This document shows positions 10,571-23,054 of a DNA stretch of 64,000 nucleotides, piece by piece. The notes beneath the pieces are model-generated. The model ran no database searches. It was given only the letters and a program-made list of their open reading frames with translations, and had not been told where the DNA came from. This DNA is from Geotrypetes seraphini. Lineage: Eukaryota > Chordata > Amphibia > Gymnophiona > Dermophiidae. Within the stretch, counting starts at the first letter, position 1; the number at the start of each line of letters is the position of its first letter. The DNA lies in assembly GCF_902459505.1 (NCBI RefSeq), contig NC_047094.1, positions 67,725,006-67,789,005 on the forward strand. Reading direction: 5' to 3'. The translations under genes were made by a program, and so were the position numbers.

Positions 10571-13500
10571 AACTCGCTCTATTCCTGGACAAGTGGGTTA
10601 TTCATCTTCAGTCACAAGACTGCTTATAGGAAGCCTCATTTACATAATTTTTTAGACCTTCCCCTCTTACCTCAGGACTGCTCTCAGGTATTCAGTTGCT
10701 TTCCTACAAGCAAGACTGTAGGAGCTAGTCTTTTCTGCTCGTGTTTATTTTTTTCTTCTGAGCAGTATTTTTTTTATGCATTTTGCATCTTTGTGCTGCA
10801 GAGGTTCCCTGCGGGGACAGATCTGGCTGCAGGAGATCACAGACTGATGGATGTAGTCTGTCTCCAGAGAGTTGGTTGCCTAGCAGTGCACCTTCTAACA
10901 GCCTGCACCTTCAGATCGGGATTCAGGGTCCTTTCACTTGGGAGTTGGCTCATCCCAAGTTTGTCCGCTAATGGGTTTGAGCGCAGGCTGCTTGGCTATG
11001 TGGAGGTACGCCCGGGATCAGAGCCAACCTCATTCCTCCACCAGGTTGTGTTCACAGGGTGTCCATTGGTGGTAGAGGCCCCAGCCACTGGAATCGGGCC
11101 AATGGGGTAGTCAGAAGTCCAGTTTGCATGCTTATTGAGGCAAAGGATTTCCCTGACTGCTGTTTCAGCTTCCAGCATCACATGGCACAGTGAGTATAGA
11201 GCTGACAACCTGTTAGAGCGATTTTTAGGGGGGGTCTTCAAAAGTGGGTTTTGGCATGTTTGGGAGTTAGCCCTAGTCACCCCACCCCTAAAATCCTAAA
11301 TGTGCCTTGTTTTGGTGGTTCCTTTGCTTTTCCAAGTTATTTTTGTTTGAAAACTGCACCCACAGTGACCATCTTCAATTTTCCTGATTTGGATTTAGTT
11401 ATTTCATGTCTCTGCAAGCTTCGTTTTTGCAAGAAAACTACTCAGATGGACTCTCCAGGGCAGGATGCTTCAGATTTATGCCCTGTTTACGGTGGATGGC
11501 TGTGTGACGATCAGCTGTGCTCCACGGCGTGGAAGGGGGAAGAGTTTTCTCCAGCTCAAGTCCCCTCGACCCTTTTAGAGGGTCTTGACACTCACTCCAG
11601 CCAGAGCCCCTCTGAAAAAGGCGAAATGGGGCCCCCATGGATAGTGCATTTGCAGTGCTAGTGAAATATGGCTGGGATTCATAACATAACAGCAATCGGC
11701 TTACTGTAGGACCATTTACAAAAAGTAAGATGTACAATTAGATGGAAAGTTAGTTACCCAAATATTTGACAAATAAGTGTATTTTTAAATGCCTCATAAA
11801 TTCCAAGTAAGAACTGAAGGACATAATCAAATGATCCAAATCCTTGTAGATAGATGAGATAGCCTTATGGTTCCATCTGGAAAAGGTGGCTTTGTATGTT
11901 GGCCAGCCTGGGCAGGACCCACCAGTACGAACAGGTGGTTTGAAATCCGAAACTCATTCAGGACCTCCAAATACCACAACAAGAACCTGCGAACATTCAA
12001 CGACAACAACATACGGCCCTATTTACTTGAACCGGAGTGAATGAAATAAAAATTGGACCTCCTGGCTGATGTGGGAACTAGAGACCACTTTTGGAAGAAA
12101 GGAGGGAACAGCTTGCAGAAACACGCTGGTGTCTGGAATCCTTCAGAAAGGAACCCTGCAGGAAAAAGTATGAAGCTCAAAAAGTCTGTGGGCTGGAGAT
12201 ATAGCCACCAGGAAAACTGTCTGAACAGGAATATCCAACAAAGATGCCCACTCCCAAGGCTCATAGAGCTGTCGAGCCAGGGACCAAGGCATGGCTGCAA
12301 ACTGGAAATGATGATGCAGCATATGGAACCACAGGTAACATCTGTGCTCTGTAAAGATGGGGGTGTGAAGCTAAGCCGCCTTCAAGTCCAGGGAAGCCAA
12401 GACTTCCTCTGGATCCTCCGAAGTGATCATTGTACAGTTTCCATTCTGAAACCGCTTTGGGGTCCAGAAACAGTCTCCATACATCGTAGGCTCTCTTTGA
12501 AACGATGAAATAAAGCGAACATCTGCCGGAACCCAATTGGTGCTCCGGAATGGGCTCGATGGCCCCAATGATCAGCAACCTTTGGACAGCAGCGTCCACC
12601 CAGACTGCTCTCTCTGGTCTCCCTGCCAGGGAGTCTAGAAGGAGCTCTGATAGGAGTCGATGAAAGTCGAGCTCGTAGCTGCCCCTCAGGAAGGCCATAA
12701 GACATCTCCTCCAATCTGCTTCTCAGGGGTAGATGCAACTCTGAAGATTGAGGATGATGGGTGCCACCGAACACTGGTGAACTGAAAGGATTGTTGCCCA
12801 GAGGAGCCTCGATAATACTGATGGAAGCACCCAAAGGGGCAAAAAACTAGAGTGACCCAGACCCTGAGAGGACAGGGGCCTGCTGTTGGGCTTACATCTT
12901 GCATGGGCTTACGTCTTGCACATTGGCCATGAGGTCATCAAGACCCTTTCAATACAGCAAATTTCCCCAAAGCAGCAGTTTGCTTAGGGTCACTGTGTAG
13001 GATGAGTCACTGGACCACTGCTGGATCCACAACATCCTGCATGTCAAAATAGAATATGTCAACAGCTTGCTCACCACTCTAAAGAGCTCATACAAAGGCA
13101 TCTGAGATTATAAAGAAGATACCTCGAAGCACAAAAGTGGCAGGATCATGGCGAAGCTTTGAACGGTAAGCTCTGGCCATAGAAGAAATCGCCACAGTCC
13201 TGAGGCTGCATAATAAAAAATTTTTAAAACTTTTTAAAGGACAAAATCCTTGGGTCCTGTGTTCTTGAGCACAATACCGCCATCACTAGGGAATCCACTC
13301 TCGGCGATGCCAGACGCTGAGTAAACACATCCGCCATTTGGAAGAGTTTTGACACGGCTCTTAGCCACTCGCAGAGGACCTTTTGGCACCTTCCAGGGAT
13401 CCATAAGCATCCTTGCTAAGTCCAGATGATCAGGAATGAAGAAGACTGCAGCTTAGTGCTTCCCAAAAAAGAGCCTGCCGCTATTGCTGACTGCCCAACC

Positions 13501-14482
13501 TCCAAGTTTAATTCCTGGAGTGATTTGGTTATGAGCCCGCCCAAAGCTGCGGGCTTAAAGCACCACCACACCATGGAGACCTCTCCTTAGATCCAGAATC
13601 TCTCCCAGGTCTGGATCCTGAAACTTCCAAAGCCACCTTTTCCAGATGGATCCATAAGGCTATCTCATCTATCTACATTATTGCCAGTCAGGAACCTATT
13701 TTCAGTGGGGGCTCATTCTACTAAAGGTGTTTCCTACTCTTGAGCCATTTCGTCAGCAATCTCTTTGGAGGAGATTTGAAGGGCTGCTACCTGGTCCTCT
13801 TTGCATTCCTTTACTCAGTTTTCTAGGATCAATGTGGCAGCCAAGAAGGGTGCTGCTTTGATTCCACCCTGACTCTACGGGACTGGTCTGTTACGTCCCA
13901 TTTGTCCAGGAATAGTGTGGGATTGTACATGAACAAAAAATTAGGTTCTTACCTCTACTAATTGTTCTTGTAAATCTACACTCTGTTCCTGGAACCCACC
14001 CTATAAATTGCTGATCGGCCGATCGTCTGCCTTGATGTGTACTGTTAAGCTGACCTTATGATTGCTTGACTAGCCTTTTGTGAGAGTACCATCCAAATGT
14101 ATTCTGTACTTCAAGTTTGGGGTCCCCAGAGGTAGCACCCTTTCCGTTAGCACATGCTGTGTCTCTTTATATCACGGTTTCAGGTTTATGATGTTTGATA
14201 ACCTGTTTTCAATTGTTTGTGTTTATTATGAAATTTCATGTTATGAGCAGATTAGACTTACTTGTTGGGGAATTTCCCCATACTCCTCCCTTTTTGTCTG
14301 TGTCTACAGGTGACTGACTGCTTTTCTATGAACTGAGTACCTGAGGGCACTCCTGAGGTAAGAGTGGCGGGTCTAAAAAATTATGTAAATGAGGCTTCCT
14401 AGAAGCAGTCTCATGCATAACCCACTTGTCCAGGAATACATTCTGGATTTACAAGAAAGAAGATTAGCAAAGGTAAGAAAGT
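10571..14482 (+). mobile_element. DIRS-type tyrosine-recombinase retrotransposon, fossil
   Basis: Inverted terminal repeats are seen at 10571-10740 and about 14285-14482 (shared core TTCCTGGACAAGTGGGTTAT, then GAAGCCTCATTTACATAATT). An internal complementary region lies at about 13900-14010. ITRs plus such a region are diagnostic of DIRS. Gag-like sequence follows the left ITR. Recombinase C-terminal sequence on + (about 13680-13870, ISLEEICRAATWSS-like) precedes the complementary region. The middle (about 11845-13670) runs in the opposite direction, and its two edges are reverse complements of each other; it carries RT-like sequence. The element is clearly broken (order of ten breaks) and old. 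It lies in a LIPE intron. Confidence 0.75.
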
Positions 14483-14925
14483 AAGTGAAGGATATCTTAG
14501 GTTCTCATTTATACCAATATTACTATAAGCTTTTAAACATTGCCAGTTACTACATAATTCTTCATTCAGTCATGAACACTGCCACCTCATCTCTTTTAGG
14601 AACTTTGCCTACAACTGCCGATCTTGAATCTTATTTTGCAAATAAAATCCAACAATTATAGAATTCTCACACCCTTCTTGTCTGTTGCTGTATCAGCTCT
14701 TCAAATTAGCTTGCATGAACAACTTAATTCCTCTCCTTTATAGATCTTATTAGCACCTTTTCATCTTTTAAATGTGCCAAGTTTGCAAGGTATTCAGAAA
14801 GCTATTAGAAAAATGAAATTGAGAATTGTTCCATATGACCCAATTCCCATAGGAATGGTAGGTGATTTTGAACCACTGTTCCTTCCCTACATACATAGGG
14901 TCCAATGCTCAATGCAATCTGGACT
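14483..14925. other. LIPE intron, nothing recognised
   Basis: The sequence around 14560-14900 reads weakly like a very old LINE remnant on +, but no motif is secure. Confidence 0.35.
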
Positions 14926-15930
14926 TGGGCCACGATTCACAGATTTAGCGACGATCGTTGCTACCCACCCGAATCACTAAATGGCCCACCACATGTTTTT
15001 CCCCATTTTCTGATCCGATCTGATCCAACCCAACCCATGCAAATGAATAAAACCCCATACAAAATAGCCAAGCGATTGATTCACTAACATTTGCTTGGCT
15101 ATTTTGCATCAGGTTTTACAATCCTAAAACCTGACTGCTGTAGACCCGTCAGTAACTGTGTCACCGACAGGTCTGCCCGTTTTTTGACAGATCTGCCTGT
15201 TTGTTTTTATTCATTTTTTTTTTCCATAGCACAGATATTTTACGTTTATTACACACACAAAATATCTGCCCCATAAAAAAAAGAATAAAAAACAAGCAGA
15301 CTTGTCAAAAAATCCCTCCCCTGGCACGTGGCGACCCAGAAATGGCAAGAGGAATGCCCACTCCCTCTTGCCATCAGCCCCTCCTCCCTCCCCCCCTGCC
15401 CAACGGCGAACACCCCCGCACCATGCCGAAATGGCAGGAGGATGCCCACTCCCTCCTGCCGGTCGGGTCTCATTGCTGTCACTCCCCTCCCCTTCCCCAT
15501 ACTTTAGTTGGAAGTAGGAGGGGTGCTCAGTCCCTTCTGCTCCTCCGCCAGCCACCCATCAGCAATGCTGGCCTTAGGCCCCACCCTGGTGCATCATGTG
15601 ATGTATGGGCAGGGGTCTAAGGCCCTGATTGGCTCAGGCTCTTCCCTTGGGAGGGGCCTGAGGTGCCTGAGCCAATCAGGGACTTCCTTAGGAAGGAGTC
15701 TAAGGAAGTCCTTGATTGTCCAAAACAATGGGGTTGTGTGGCAGCGGGAGAGAATGGGCATCTCTCCTGCTGTTGTGTTTTTAGTTTTTTTATCTGCACA
15801 TGTACCCATTGCTATCACAAATGATGGGCACATGCAAACTTAGCGAATCTTTGCTACTCTTTGCCAACCTCATTTACATGAGCATTTTTGGGAGAATGAC
15901 TCACTTTTTTAAATTCGATAGCAGCCCATC
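14926..15930. mobile_element. Probable non-autonomous DNA transposon
   Basis: It starts GGGCCACGATTCACAGATTT and carries several internal GATTCACTAA-like motifs and GC-rich inverted stretches (15600-15715: GCCCTGATTGGCTCAGG and its reverse complement CCTGAGCCAATCAGGG). The right end is placed near CGATAGCAGCCCATCG. The style matches the element at 1162-1937. Borders are approximate. Confidence 0.4.
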
Positions 15931-16342
15931 GTTTTTTTAATGTATGCCATTTTGATAGCTTTCGAGCTTGCAAATAGTATGTAATATAAAATAAAAATAT
16001 AATCTCCAGTTTATTAGCATTTTTTATTTTTAAGCCCCTGAAAACCTAAATGTTGAAAAAAGTGTGCATAGAAACATCAACAGCTTTATATGTAGACATG
16101 CACATACCAGTATTCTCTGGAATGCTTTCAGATTCCTTGTTTTTATTACCAATTGGAGATGGTGAAAATCTTTTCTTTTTCCACTTGTGTGCTCAAACTC
16201 CAGGGTTATATGGGTTTTATTGTTGTATAGATCTAGAGTATCTCCTTTAATTTCCATCTTACCAAACCCAGAACATACAATGTGTTGCTAAGATGAGTGC
16301 TAATCCCTAATTGACTCCCTTTTGTTCAGTACAAACTGCAGT

Positions 16343-16640
16343 ATAAGAACATAAAAGTAGCCATACTGGGTCAGACCAATGGTCCATCCAGCCCAGTATC
16401 CTGTTTTCACAGTGGCTAATCCAGGTTTCAAGTACATGGCAAAAACCCAATCAGTAGCATCATTCTACACTACCGATCCCAGGGCTATCCTTGAATGCCA
16501 TATCTTTCTATCACAAATCTTTTCCAGTCTGGAGCTACCAATTCTGGGACTATTTTATTTAACCTTGCTGCCAAAATAGCCACCAAGACCATAACATCCA
16601 GATTCAACAGTGATACTAATTGATAATGCATAGGTCATTT
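16343..16640 (-). mobile_element. CR1 LINE 3' tail
   Basis: The antisense 3' terminus AAGAACATAAAAGTAGCC then ACTGGGTCAGACCAATGGTCC is the shared CR1 tail of this window. The copy is short and decayed. Confidence 0.7.
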
Positions 16641-17191
16641 CCCTTTTTTAGGCTCTGTGCTCTCTCTATAATATCTAAGCATGAATCTCATCCGATCTTA
16701 TTTCTTTATGCACTCTCAGTTTTGCCAGTTCTATATAAACTACCTCTGTTAGTGATATGGCACCTAGCCCATTATCATATCTCTACCAATAATTGGTAAT
16801 CTTTCCTCAATGTATGCTCTGAATGCTGAACAGAATTATTTGACCATTTTTTTGCCTCATAACCCTTCACACATTCCTCTTTTTTTCTTCTGACCTTTGC
16901 CCTTCCTTTTTTCACAAACATACCCAGGAAAAAAGTCCTTTCAAATCCTTTTTCCACCTTGCCTTCTTTGCCATACTAACAACCTTTTCTGCTTTGTGAA
17001 ATAACTGTACCTTTGAGTTGTTTGTGGGAAACTGAGAGCGGTAGGCTTGATGTGTACTTGGCATTAGTACACACCTGATTTGTGAATGTGCATGATCAGA
17101 GGTGTGTTGGGAGGGGAAAGTGTCAGGGTTGGATGGGTGCGACTCTGTAACATGCTACTACTGACCTTTTGGGATCCGCTTACTTCTGCAG

Positions 17192-17344
17192 GTACTGATC
17201 CTATGCATACCGAGAACCTGGATGCACAAAAGCTGAACACCATGAGCCTGGTGAAGCGGGACACATCACTTTTGTTCAGGGACTTGCGACAGAGTGCTTC
17301 TGCTTGGATAAGCTCTTTTCTGGAAGCCAAGAGAAACAGCACAG
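17192..17344 (+). CDS. LIPE: Hormone-sensitive lipase, exon after the catalytic-serine exon
   Basis: The acceptor is TTCTGCAG ending at 17191. The frame continues the Gly split from 8005 and reads TDPMHTENLDAQKL, then LVKRDTSLLFRDLRQSASAW and ISSFLEAKRNST. Mammalian LIPE has LVRRDTALLLRDFRLGASSW at this place. The donor is ACAG|gtatgc at 17345, phase 1. This is the start of the regulatory module inserted in the alpha/beta-hydrolase fold. It can join directly and in frame to 19833, or first to the candidate exon at 17488. Confidence 0.93.
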
Positions 17345-17487
17345 GTATGCCATAGACCCTCCCCCCCATCCCATTAAAACAGCCCACCTCTATCACTGTT
17401 GCCCATTCTTTCACCTGCCCACCCTAACCCCTTTCTGTTCCTCTCATTCACACGTCTCTACTCTCAGTCTTAGTCTTGTCTCTGCAG

Positions 17488-17589
17488 TGAGAAGTCGCCT
17501 GTGGGCGTGCCTCAGGCGACCATTGGCCTTTCTGATGCGTTTCCTGCGTATTGAGAAGCAGCCCACCATTACTAACATTCTGACTTCTG
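17488..17589 (+). other. LIPE: Candidate extra (cassette) LIPE exon, 34 codons
   Basis: A strong pyrimidine tract and CTTGTCTCTGCAG acceptor end at 17487, and a GTAGGA donor follows at 17590. Between them are 102 bases, phase 1 at both ends, open in the LIPE frame (RSRLWACLRRPLAFLMRFLR, then IEKQPTITNILTS). Because it is symmetric it could be included or skipped without changing the downstream frame. I know of no counterpart in the mammalian protein. It could be chance; no RNA evidence is available. Confidence 0.35.
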
Positions 17590-17992
17590 GTAGGATGTAG
17601 CTCCATCATAACTCGCCGCATGCTCAATGTGCCTCATAATGCTGCTTCTCCTTTGGTGGATGGTGCAGCTGCTCCATGAAGCATGTGACGCACTCCCAGC
17701 TTGGTCTTTGGGAACCAGCATGCCTGTTGCATGGCTCATCCGATTAAAACCCATTGGTTGTTCCTTGTATTTGCAGATTTGGTGCTATAGGTATGGCTAC
17801 TTCCTCTTAATGATTTATTTTGCTTATTCACCCCCCCCCCCAAAAAAAAAAAGACTTGTTTTTAGCTCTGTTTTTTATAATTATATAATTTTTTTTTATT
17901 TTTTTATTTTAAGCCATCTTGGAGGTTGGAGCTGTCTAGCATATTACTTAGCATTATCAAATTAAATTATACTGTGGAAGAACTATATAAAA

Positions 17993-18300
17993 CAGTGGTC
18001 TCAAACTCGCGGCCCGGGGGCCACATGCGGCCTGCCAGGTCCTATTTTGAGGCCCTCGGTATATTTATCATAATCACAAAAGTAAAATAAAACCGTTTTG
18101 ATCATATGTCTCTTTACCTATAAATTACAATATTATTATTAAGACTTAGCCAAAAGGAAAGATTTATAAACTATAAAGAGTTTTACTTCATGCAAAATTT
18201 TCATTTCTTTAATAAGAAATTAACTATTCTTTCTGCGGCCCTCCAAGTACCTACAAATCCAAAATGTGGCCCTGCAAAGGGTTTGAGTTTGAGACCACTG
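17993..18300. mobile_element. hAT MITE (CAGTGGTCTCAAACTC type)
   Basis: The TIRs CAGTGGTCTCAAACTC and GAGTTTGAGACCACTG are perfect. The 8 bp target duplication ATATAAAA lies at 17985-17992 and 18301-18308. The GCGGCC block next to each TIR is typical of vertebrate non-autonomous hAT elements. The interior is AT-rich and non-coding. Confidence 0.9.
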
Positions 18301-18613
18301 ATATAAAACTATCAAAAATAGTTACTAACACTTAATGAATCTATTAAGAAACTATGCTGGGAATTTTCAATTTTTTTTCCAATAATGAGATCAAATAAAT
18401 AATAAGCAATTCAGAGAGCCAGACCAATGAATGTTGCCCCATGCAGGCAATGCACTTATGCTCCATGCACACGTCCCAGCATTGTGAAAATAAGTGAGTC
18501 AATAAAATATAATCTAACATTAAAAAAAAGTTTGTGTCTTGATAGTTGACTAATTTTATTTCATTGTGACAGCCTTCAATAAGGAAACACAATTTGTATT
18601 ATAATGATTCTTA

Positions 18614-18733
18614 GGGCTCCTTTTACGAAGGTGCATTAGCGAAAATCTACCGCCTGCTCAAAAGGAGGCGGTAGTGGCTAGCGCGCACTATTCCGCATGT
18701 TAAGGCCCTAATGCGCCTTCGTATAAGGAGCCC
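18614..18733. mobile_element. Hairpin MITE, GGGCTCCTTTTAC family, Harbinger-like
   Basis: TIR GGGCTCCTTTTACGAAGG pairs with CCTTCGTATAAGGAGCCC. TTA is present on both sides (18611-18613, 18734-18736), which fits the 3 bp duplication of PIF/Harbinger. Nearly the whole element can fold. Relatives lie at 18751, 33442, 52201 and 54345. Confidence 0.75.
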
Positions 18734-18750
18734 TTAGGGATAGTAGCATA

Positions 18751-18850
18751 GGGGTCCTTTTACTAAGGCACGCTAAATGCTAACTCATCCATGGACGCGT
18801 TAGCATTTAGCGCACGCTAAAATGACTAGCGTGCCTTAGTAAAAGGACCC
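18751..18850. mobile_element. Hairpin MITE, same family as 18614
   Basis: TIR GGGGTCCTTTTACTAAGG pairs with CCTTAGTAAAAGGACCC, with long GCGTTAGCATTTAGCGC inner arms. ATA flanks both sides. It abuts the CR1 tail at 18851. Confidence 0.75.
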
Positions 18851-19000
18851 ATAGTAAATGACGGCAGATAAAGACCCGGATGGTCCATCCAGTCTGCCCA
18901 ACCACAAACACTCTCTATAAATTAATGATTTAATTTAAATTGTTCTTTTTCTTAGATATTTCTGGGCCAGAAACCTAGTAAGCAGCAATGTAAATATCAA
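18851..19000 (-). mobile_element. CR1 LINE 3' tail
   Basis: ATAGTAAATGACGGCAGATA followed by GGTCCATCCAGTCTGCCCAA matches the CR1 tail at 60113. Short truncated copy. Confidence 0.65.
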
Positions 19001-19832
19001 TGAGTGAAAATCACTCCAACCACTTATCTTTGAACCACTTGTTATTTATTCTGGTCACATTATGAAAACACTGAAAATTCCCGACACATTTTCTTAATAG
19101 CTTTATTAATTGTTAGTAATGGCTTTGGACAGGTTTACATGTAGGTGAACTAGTTTATCTATATTAGCTGCATTGTTCCCCCGTTGGGTTCAAGTGCAGT
19201 TCAAGTTAAATAATAATCATGTAGCACACTGCAGTTTCCTCAGCTGAGACAAAGCCTGTCTGCAGAAGAATGCAAAACACAAAACCATGGGGCATGCTGG
19301 GTGTGAATAAAGAATTCAGCACATTGCTGCTGCCTGCATGTGTTTAATGGCAGGCACTCTCTCCCCTCCAAGAGGGTCTTAAAGTTCACAAGTACTGCTT
19401 TTCATGAATTGATACACACTCGTAATTTTATGTTGTTTTTTGGTGTTTTTTACCTCTTGTGAACTACTTTTGGGTGATATTAGAGACAATATATTAAATT
19501 GAAATCATAGGCAGTTACTAATTCTCAGTCATATACACACTGGCAGCCTCCTCTTTGGAGAATAGGTAGGATAAAGACCAGTCTTTGCTCATATACATGT
19601 GCACTGCTTGCATGTGTGTTCACTTAGCTTCTTAGGGCTTAAGGGAATGGAGTAACGGGGCAGATTTTCTCACACACACATATGTACTCTGAATAACATA
19701 GATGTATTTGTACATATATAACACATGCATCAGTATGCACACACAATCTCGGGGCCACCAAGAATGGATGGAAGAGACCAGGGCAATGAATACTTTCTGT
19801 ACATGTGACAGCTTTCCATGCTTGGCTTTCAG
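19001..19832. other. LIPE intron, nothing recognised
   Basis: No repeat or coding motif that I can support. The last 20 bases form the acceptor of the next LIPE exon. Confidence 0.5.
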
Positions 19833-20242
19833 ATACTGTAAGGCAAAGCGTATCAGAAGCCGCCTTTAGTGAGGACCCACTTCTCTGCTGTACCGGCACT
19901 ACAAAGAGCAAAACATGCCAGGATTTGGGGAAGCATGCCAATGTGGACAGTGAGGAGCATGCTGTGGAGTCACAGGATGCCCCTGATGAACAAAAGGGCC
20001 TGGAAGTCAACTTCTTCCTGAGCAAGGAGAGTGAAGGCGAGAAGGAGACTCTTACGCAACAGACAAACAGTGAGAACAGTATTCCACTCCTGGATTTCCC
20101 TGAGGGTTTTGAGCCACTGCGCTCTGATCAGCCTGCTGCCGACCTTAAACTGCAAACATCTCCTATTGTCAAGAACCCATTCATGTCACCACTACTTGCA
20201 CCTGACAGTATGCTGAAGGGGCTGCCGCCTGTCCACATTGTG
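19833..20242 (+). CDS. LIPE: Hormone-sensitive lipase, regulatory-module exon
   Basis: The acceptor is GGCTTTCAG at 19832. The frame completes an Asp codon from the previous exon and reads DTVRQSVSEAAF. A variable acidic stretch follows (ESEGEKETLTQQ), then DFPEGFEPLRSDQ and SPIVKNPFMSPLLAPDSML, ending LPPVHIV before GTAAGT at 20243 (phase 0). The conserved C-terminal block matches mammalian LIPE. The middle is shorter than I recall for human. Mammalian PKA/AMPK sites lie in RRSVSEAA and PRRSSQ; here those places read RQSVSEAA and PLRSDQ, so the first site keeps both serines but loses one Arg, and the second keeps one serine with Asp replacing the other. Confidence 0.95.
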
Positions 20243-23054
20243 GTAAGTGTCTGGGGAGAGCTCAGGGATCGGTGAGGAGTTCACCCCATAAGAACTGGGG
20301 AGAAGAGAGAAATGAGACCTAAGAGGAGGATATCCCATGCGTATTGTTTCTGCTGAGGAATAGGGAGTAGGATAGTCATGGAAAACATCTCACTTGGGGA
20401 GGGAAAGGAAAGCTAGAAGTCCTGTATATATCAAACAGAAATAGTTATTATCCCAGGACAAGCAGGCAGGTATTCTCACTAGTGGGGGTGACGTCATCCA
20501 ACAGAGCCCCGATGCGGACATCTCATAAGCATACTTGCTTGTAGAAATTTTTAGAAGTTTCGAGTTGCCCACACCGCGCATGCGCGAGTGCCTTCCCGTT
20601 CAATGCACCGGGTGCGTCTCCTCAGTTCTTACTCTTCCACGGAGCTGAGAAGTCCGTCTTCAACTCTCTGCGCGAAGTCCCTTCACTTGTGCCTTCTGTG
20701 TCCGCAGTTTTGAATTTTATGTGCTCATTATCGTTGGTTCACGTTGCGTTTTCTTGTTTTTTCCAAAAAAAAAAAAATTTTGTTCGTTCGACCGGGCAGG
20801 CCACGTGGCCGCGGCCCCGCGGCTTCGATCTTGCGGCGGAGCTCTTTCGGCCTATGTCCCGGTCTGTCACCGGTTTTAAAAAGTGTGTCAAGTGCCAGCG
20901 CGCGATTTCGTTGACGGACCCTCACCGACGCTGTATTCAGTTTCTCGGGCCTCAACATCTTCCGAAGTCGTGCCGGCCTTGCTCCACACTTACAGCACGT
21001 GCTTTTAAGCGTCGCTGCATCTTGTGGGAGTCGCTGTTCAGCATGGAGGCGTCGCCGGAGCTGCCTTCATCGCAGAGCGCCACACCTTCGACATCCGCTT
21101 CAACCTCTTCGGCCTTGAGTCTGCTCAAGCCTGCCTCGTTCGTGCCGGCTTCGACTCTGACACCTGCTGCGGTGCCTTTCGCTGTCTCCTCAGGTCAGGT
21201 AACGCAGCCTCCCATTCCTCCAGTGATGCTCAAGGTGCCCAAGGCTTCTAAGCCCAAGCCCCCTGGCGGCTGAATTAGCGATGTCCTTGCTGGAGGTCCC
21301 ATTGCGGATGCGGATCCCTCTTTGCCGGCTTCGTTCCATGCCAGCTTCGTTCCATGGAGAAGAGATTTGTCGAGCTCTTTACTAAGATTGGGATGACGCT
21401 TCTCTCCCAAATTCGGCCTGGGCACACGGAAGCCTCCCGCGAGGTCAAGCCGCCTCCGGTGCCTCCTCGACGCACACTCTCGCTGCTGGGAGCCGAGTCT
21501 CGGCAAATGTCTGGTCTGGCTTCGGGGCATGCATCGCAAGGAGCAGAGTCTTTGCCCATGCCGTCGTCAATTCACTCGATGCATGGCGCTGAATCTTCCA
21601 CCTTGCCTGGAGCAGAACCTTCCTCCTCGATGCCGAGCCTCGAGCCCTGGGGGGTGCCTCAAAGGGCTTCGTTTCAGCCTCCTCTGCTTTGATCCACTGC
21701 CTCCAGCCCCATCTACTCGCTGGATGCCTCGTCTGGGCCTCGCTCGCCTCGACGTTCAAGGCCTGCTTCTAGACACAGTTCGAGTCGTCGCTCGAGACAT
21801 TCATCGAGGCATTCTTCGAGGCATGCCTCGCCTCGTCGTAAGCAGCCCTTTAGGGAGTTTTCACCGGATTACTCGCCTCCTCCTCCTATGCCGGAACTCG
21901 AGGACATTGTGGGATCGTTCTCTCCCTGCCAGATCAGGACGCCTCAACTTCATCGAGCCCGTCTCGAGGCCCGGCCCTGGCTGACCAATTATTTTTCTCA
22001 TCTTTCCTGCGGCAGATGGCGGAGGATCTGGATATTACCCTGGATTCGGGTTCCAAGTTTTCTAAGGAGTATTTGGAGACGATGCATCTTCCCCCACCTC
22101 CTGCTGAGTCTCTCCGTCTGCCTCTCCATAAGCTTCTGGAACAGACCTTCATGAGATGTTTCAAGACCCCTTACTCCATCCCCGCTGTCCCCGGGAAGTT
22201 GGATGCCAGGTACCGCACGGTGCACCATAAGGGCTTCGACGGTGCACAGCTCTCTCACCAGTCCCTCTTGGTTGAGTCCTCCTTGAAGCGGTCTCATCCC
22301 TCCAAGGTCTATGCCTCCACTCCTCCTGGCCTGGAGGGCAAGACCATGGACAGATTTGGCAGGCGCATCTACCAGAACTCTTTGATGGCCTCTTAGAGTC
22401 CTGAATTATAGTTTTCATTTTGCGACCTACAAAATTCTACAAAAGTTTCTGCCATATTTAGACTCTCAGGCTCGCTTTGAGTACTCGGAAGTCCTGGCGT
22501 CGTTGTCCCAACTCCGCCTGCAGATGATGCAATCGTCTTACGACGCTTTTGAACTCTCTGCCAGAGCTGCTGCTTGTTCGGTGGCCATGCGACGCCTGGC
22601 GTGGCTCCGGACCATTGATATGGACCCGAATCTCCAGGACCAGCTGGCGAACGTTCCATGTGCGGGAGCAGACCTTTTCGACGAGTCCATCGAGGCGGCG
22701 ACGGAGAAGCTGTCGAAACATGAAAAGTCTTTTCAATCTATTCTCCGCTCGTCCGTCTCGCCCGCCTATGATCTATCAGCGGCGTTACCCGCCGAAGCAG
22801 GCGCCCACCATCCGTCAACCTGTGAAGAGACTGCACCAGCAGAAGCCCCAACAAAAGCCTCAGCCTTCTGCTGTCCCCAAGGCTCCTCAGCCTTTTTGAC
22901 TGTCTCGTAGGGAGCATAACTTCCATCGTTCTGCCCTCCCCGATTTTTCCCATCGGAGGTCGTCTCCATCATTTTTATCCTTGATGGACGACTATTACCA
23001 CCGATCTCTGGGTCCTTTCCATCATAAGAGAGGGATACTCTCTTCAGTTCCATC

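Noticed and set aside
20689-21273. 194-codon Ser/Pro-rich frame as a host gene
   Set aside because: It follows the DIRS left ITR and fits the gag-like part of that fossil.
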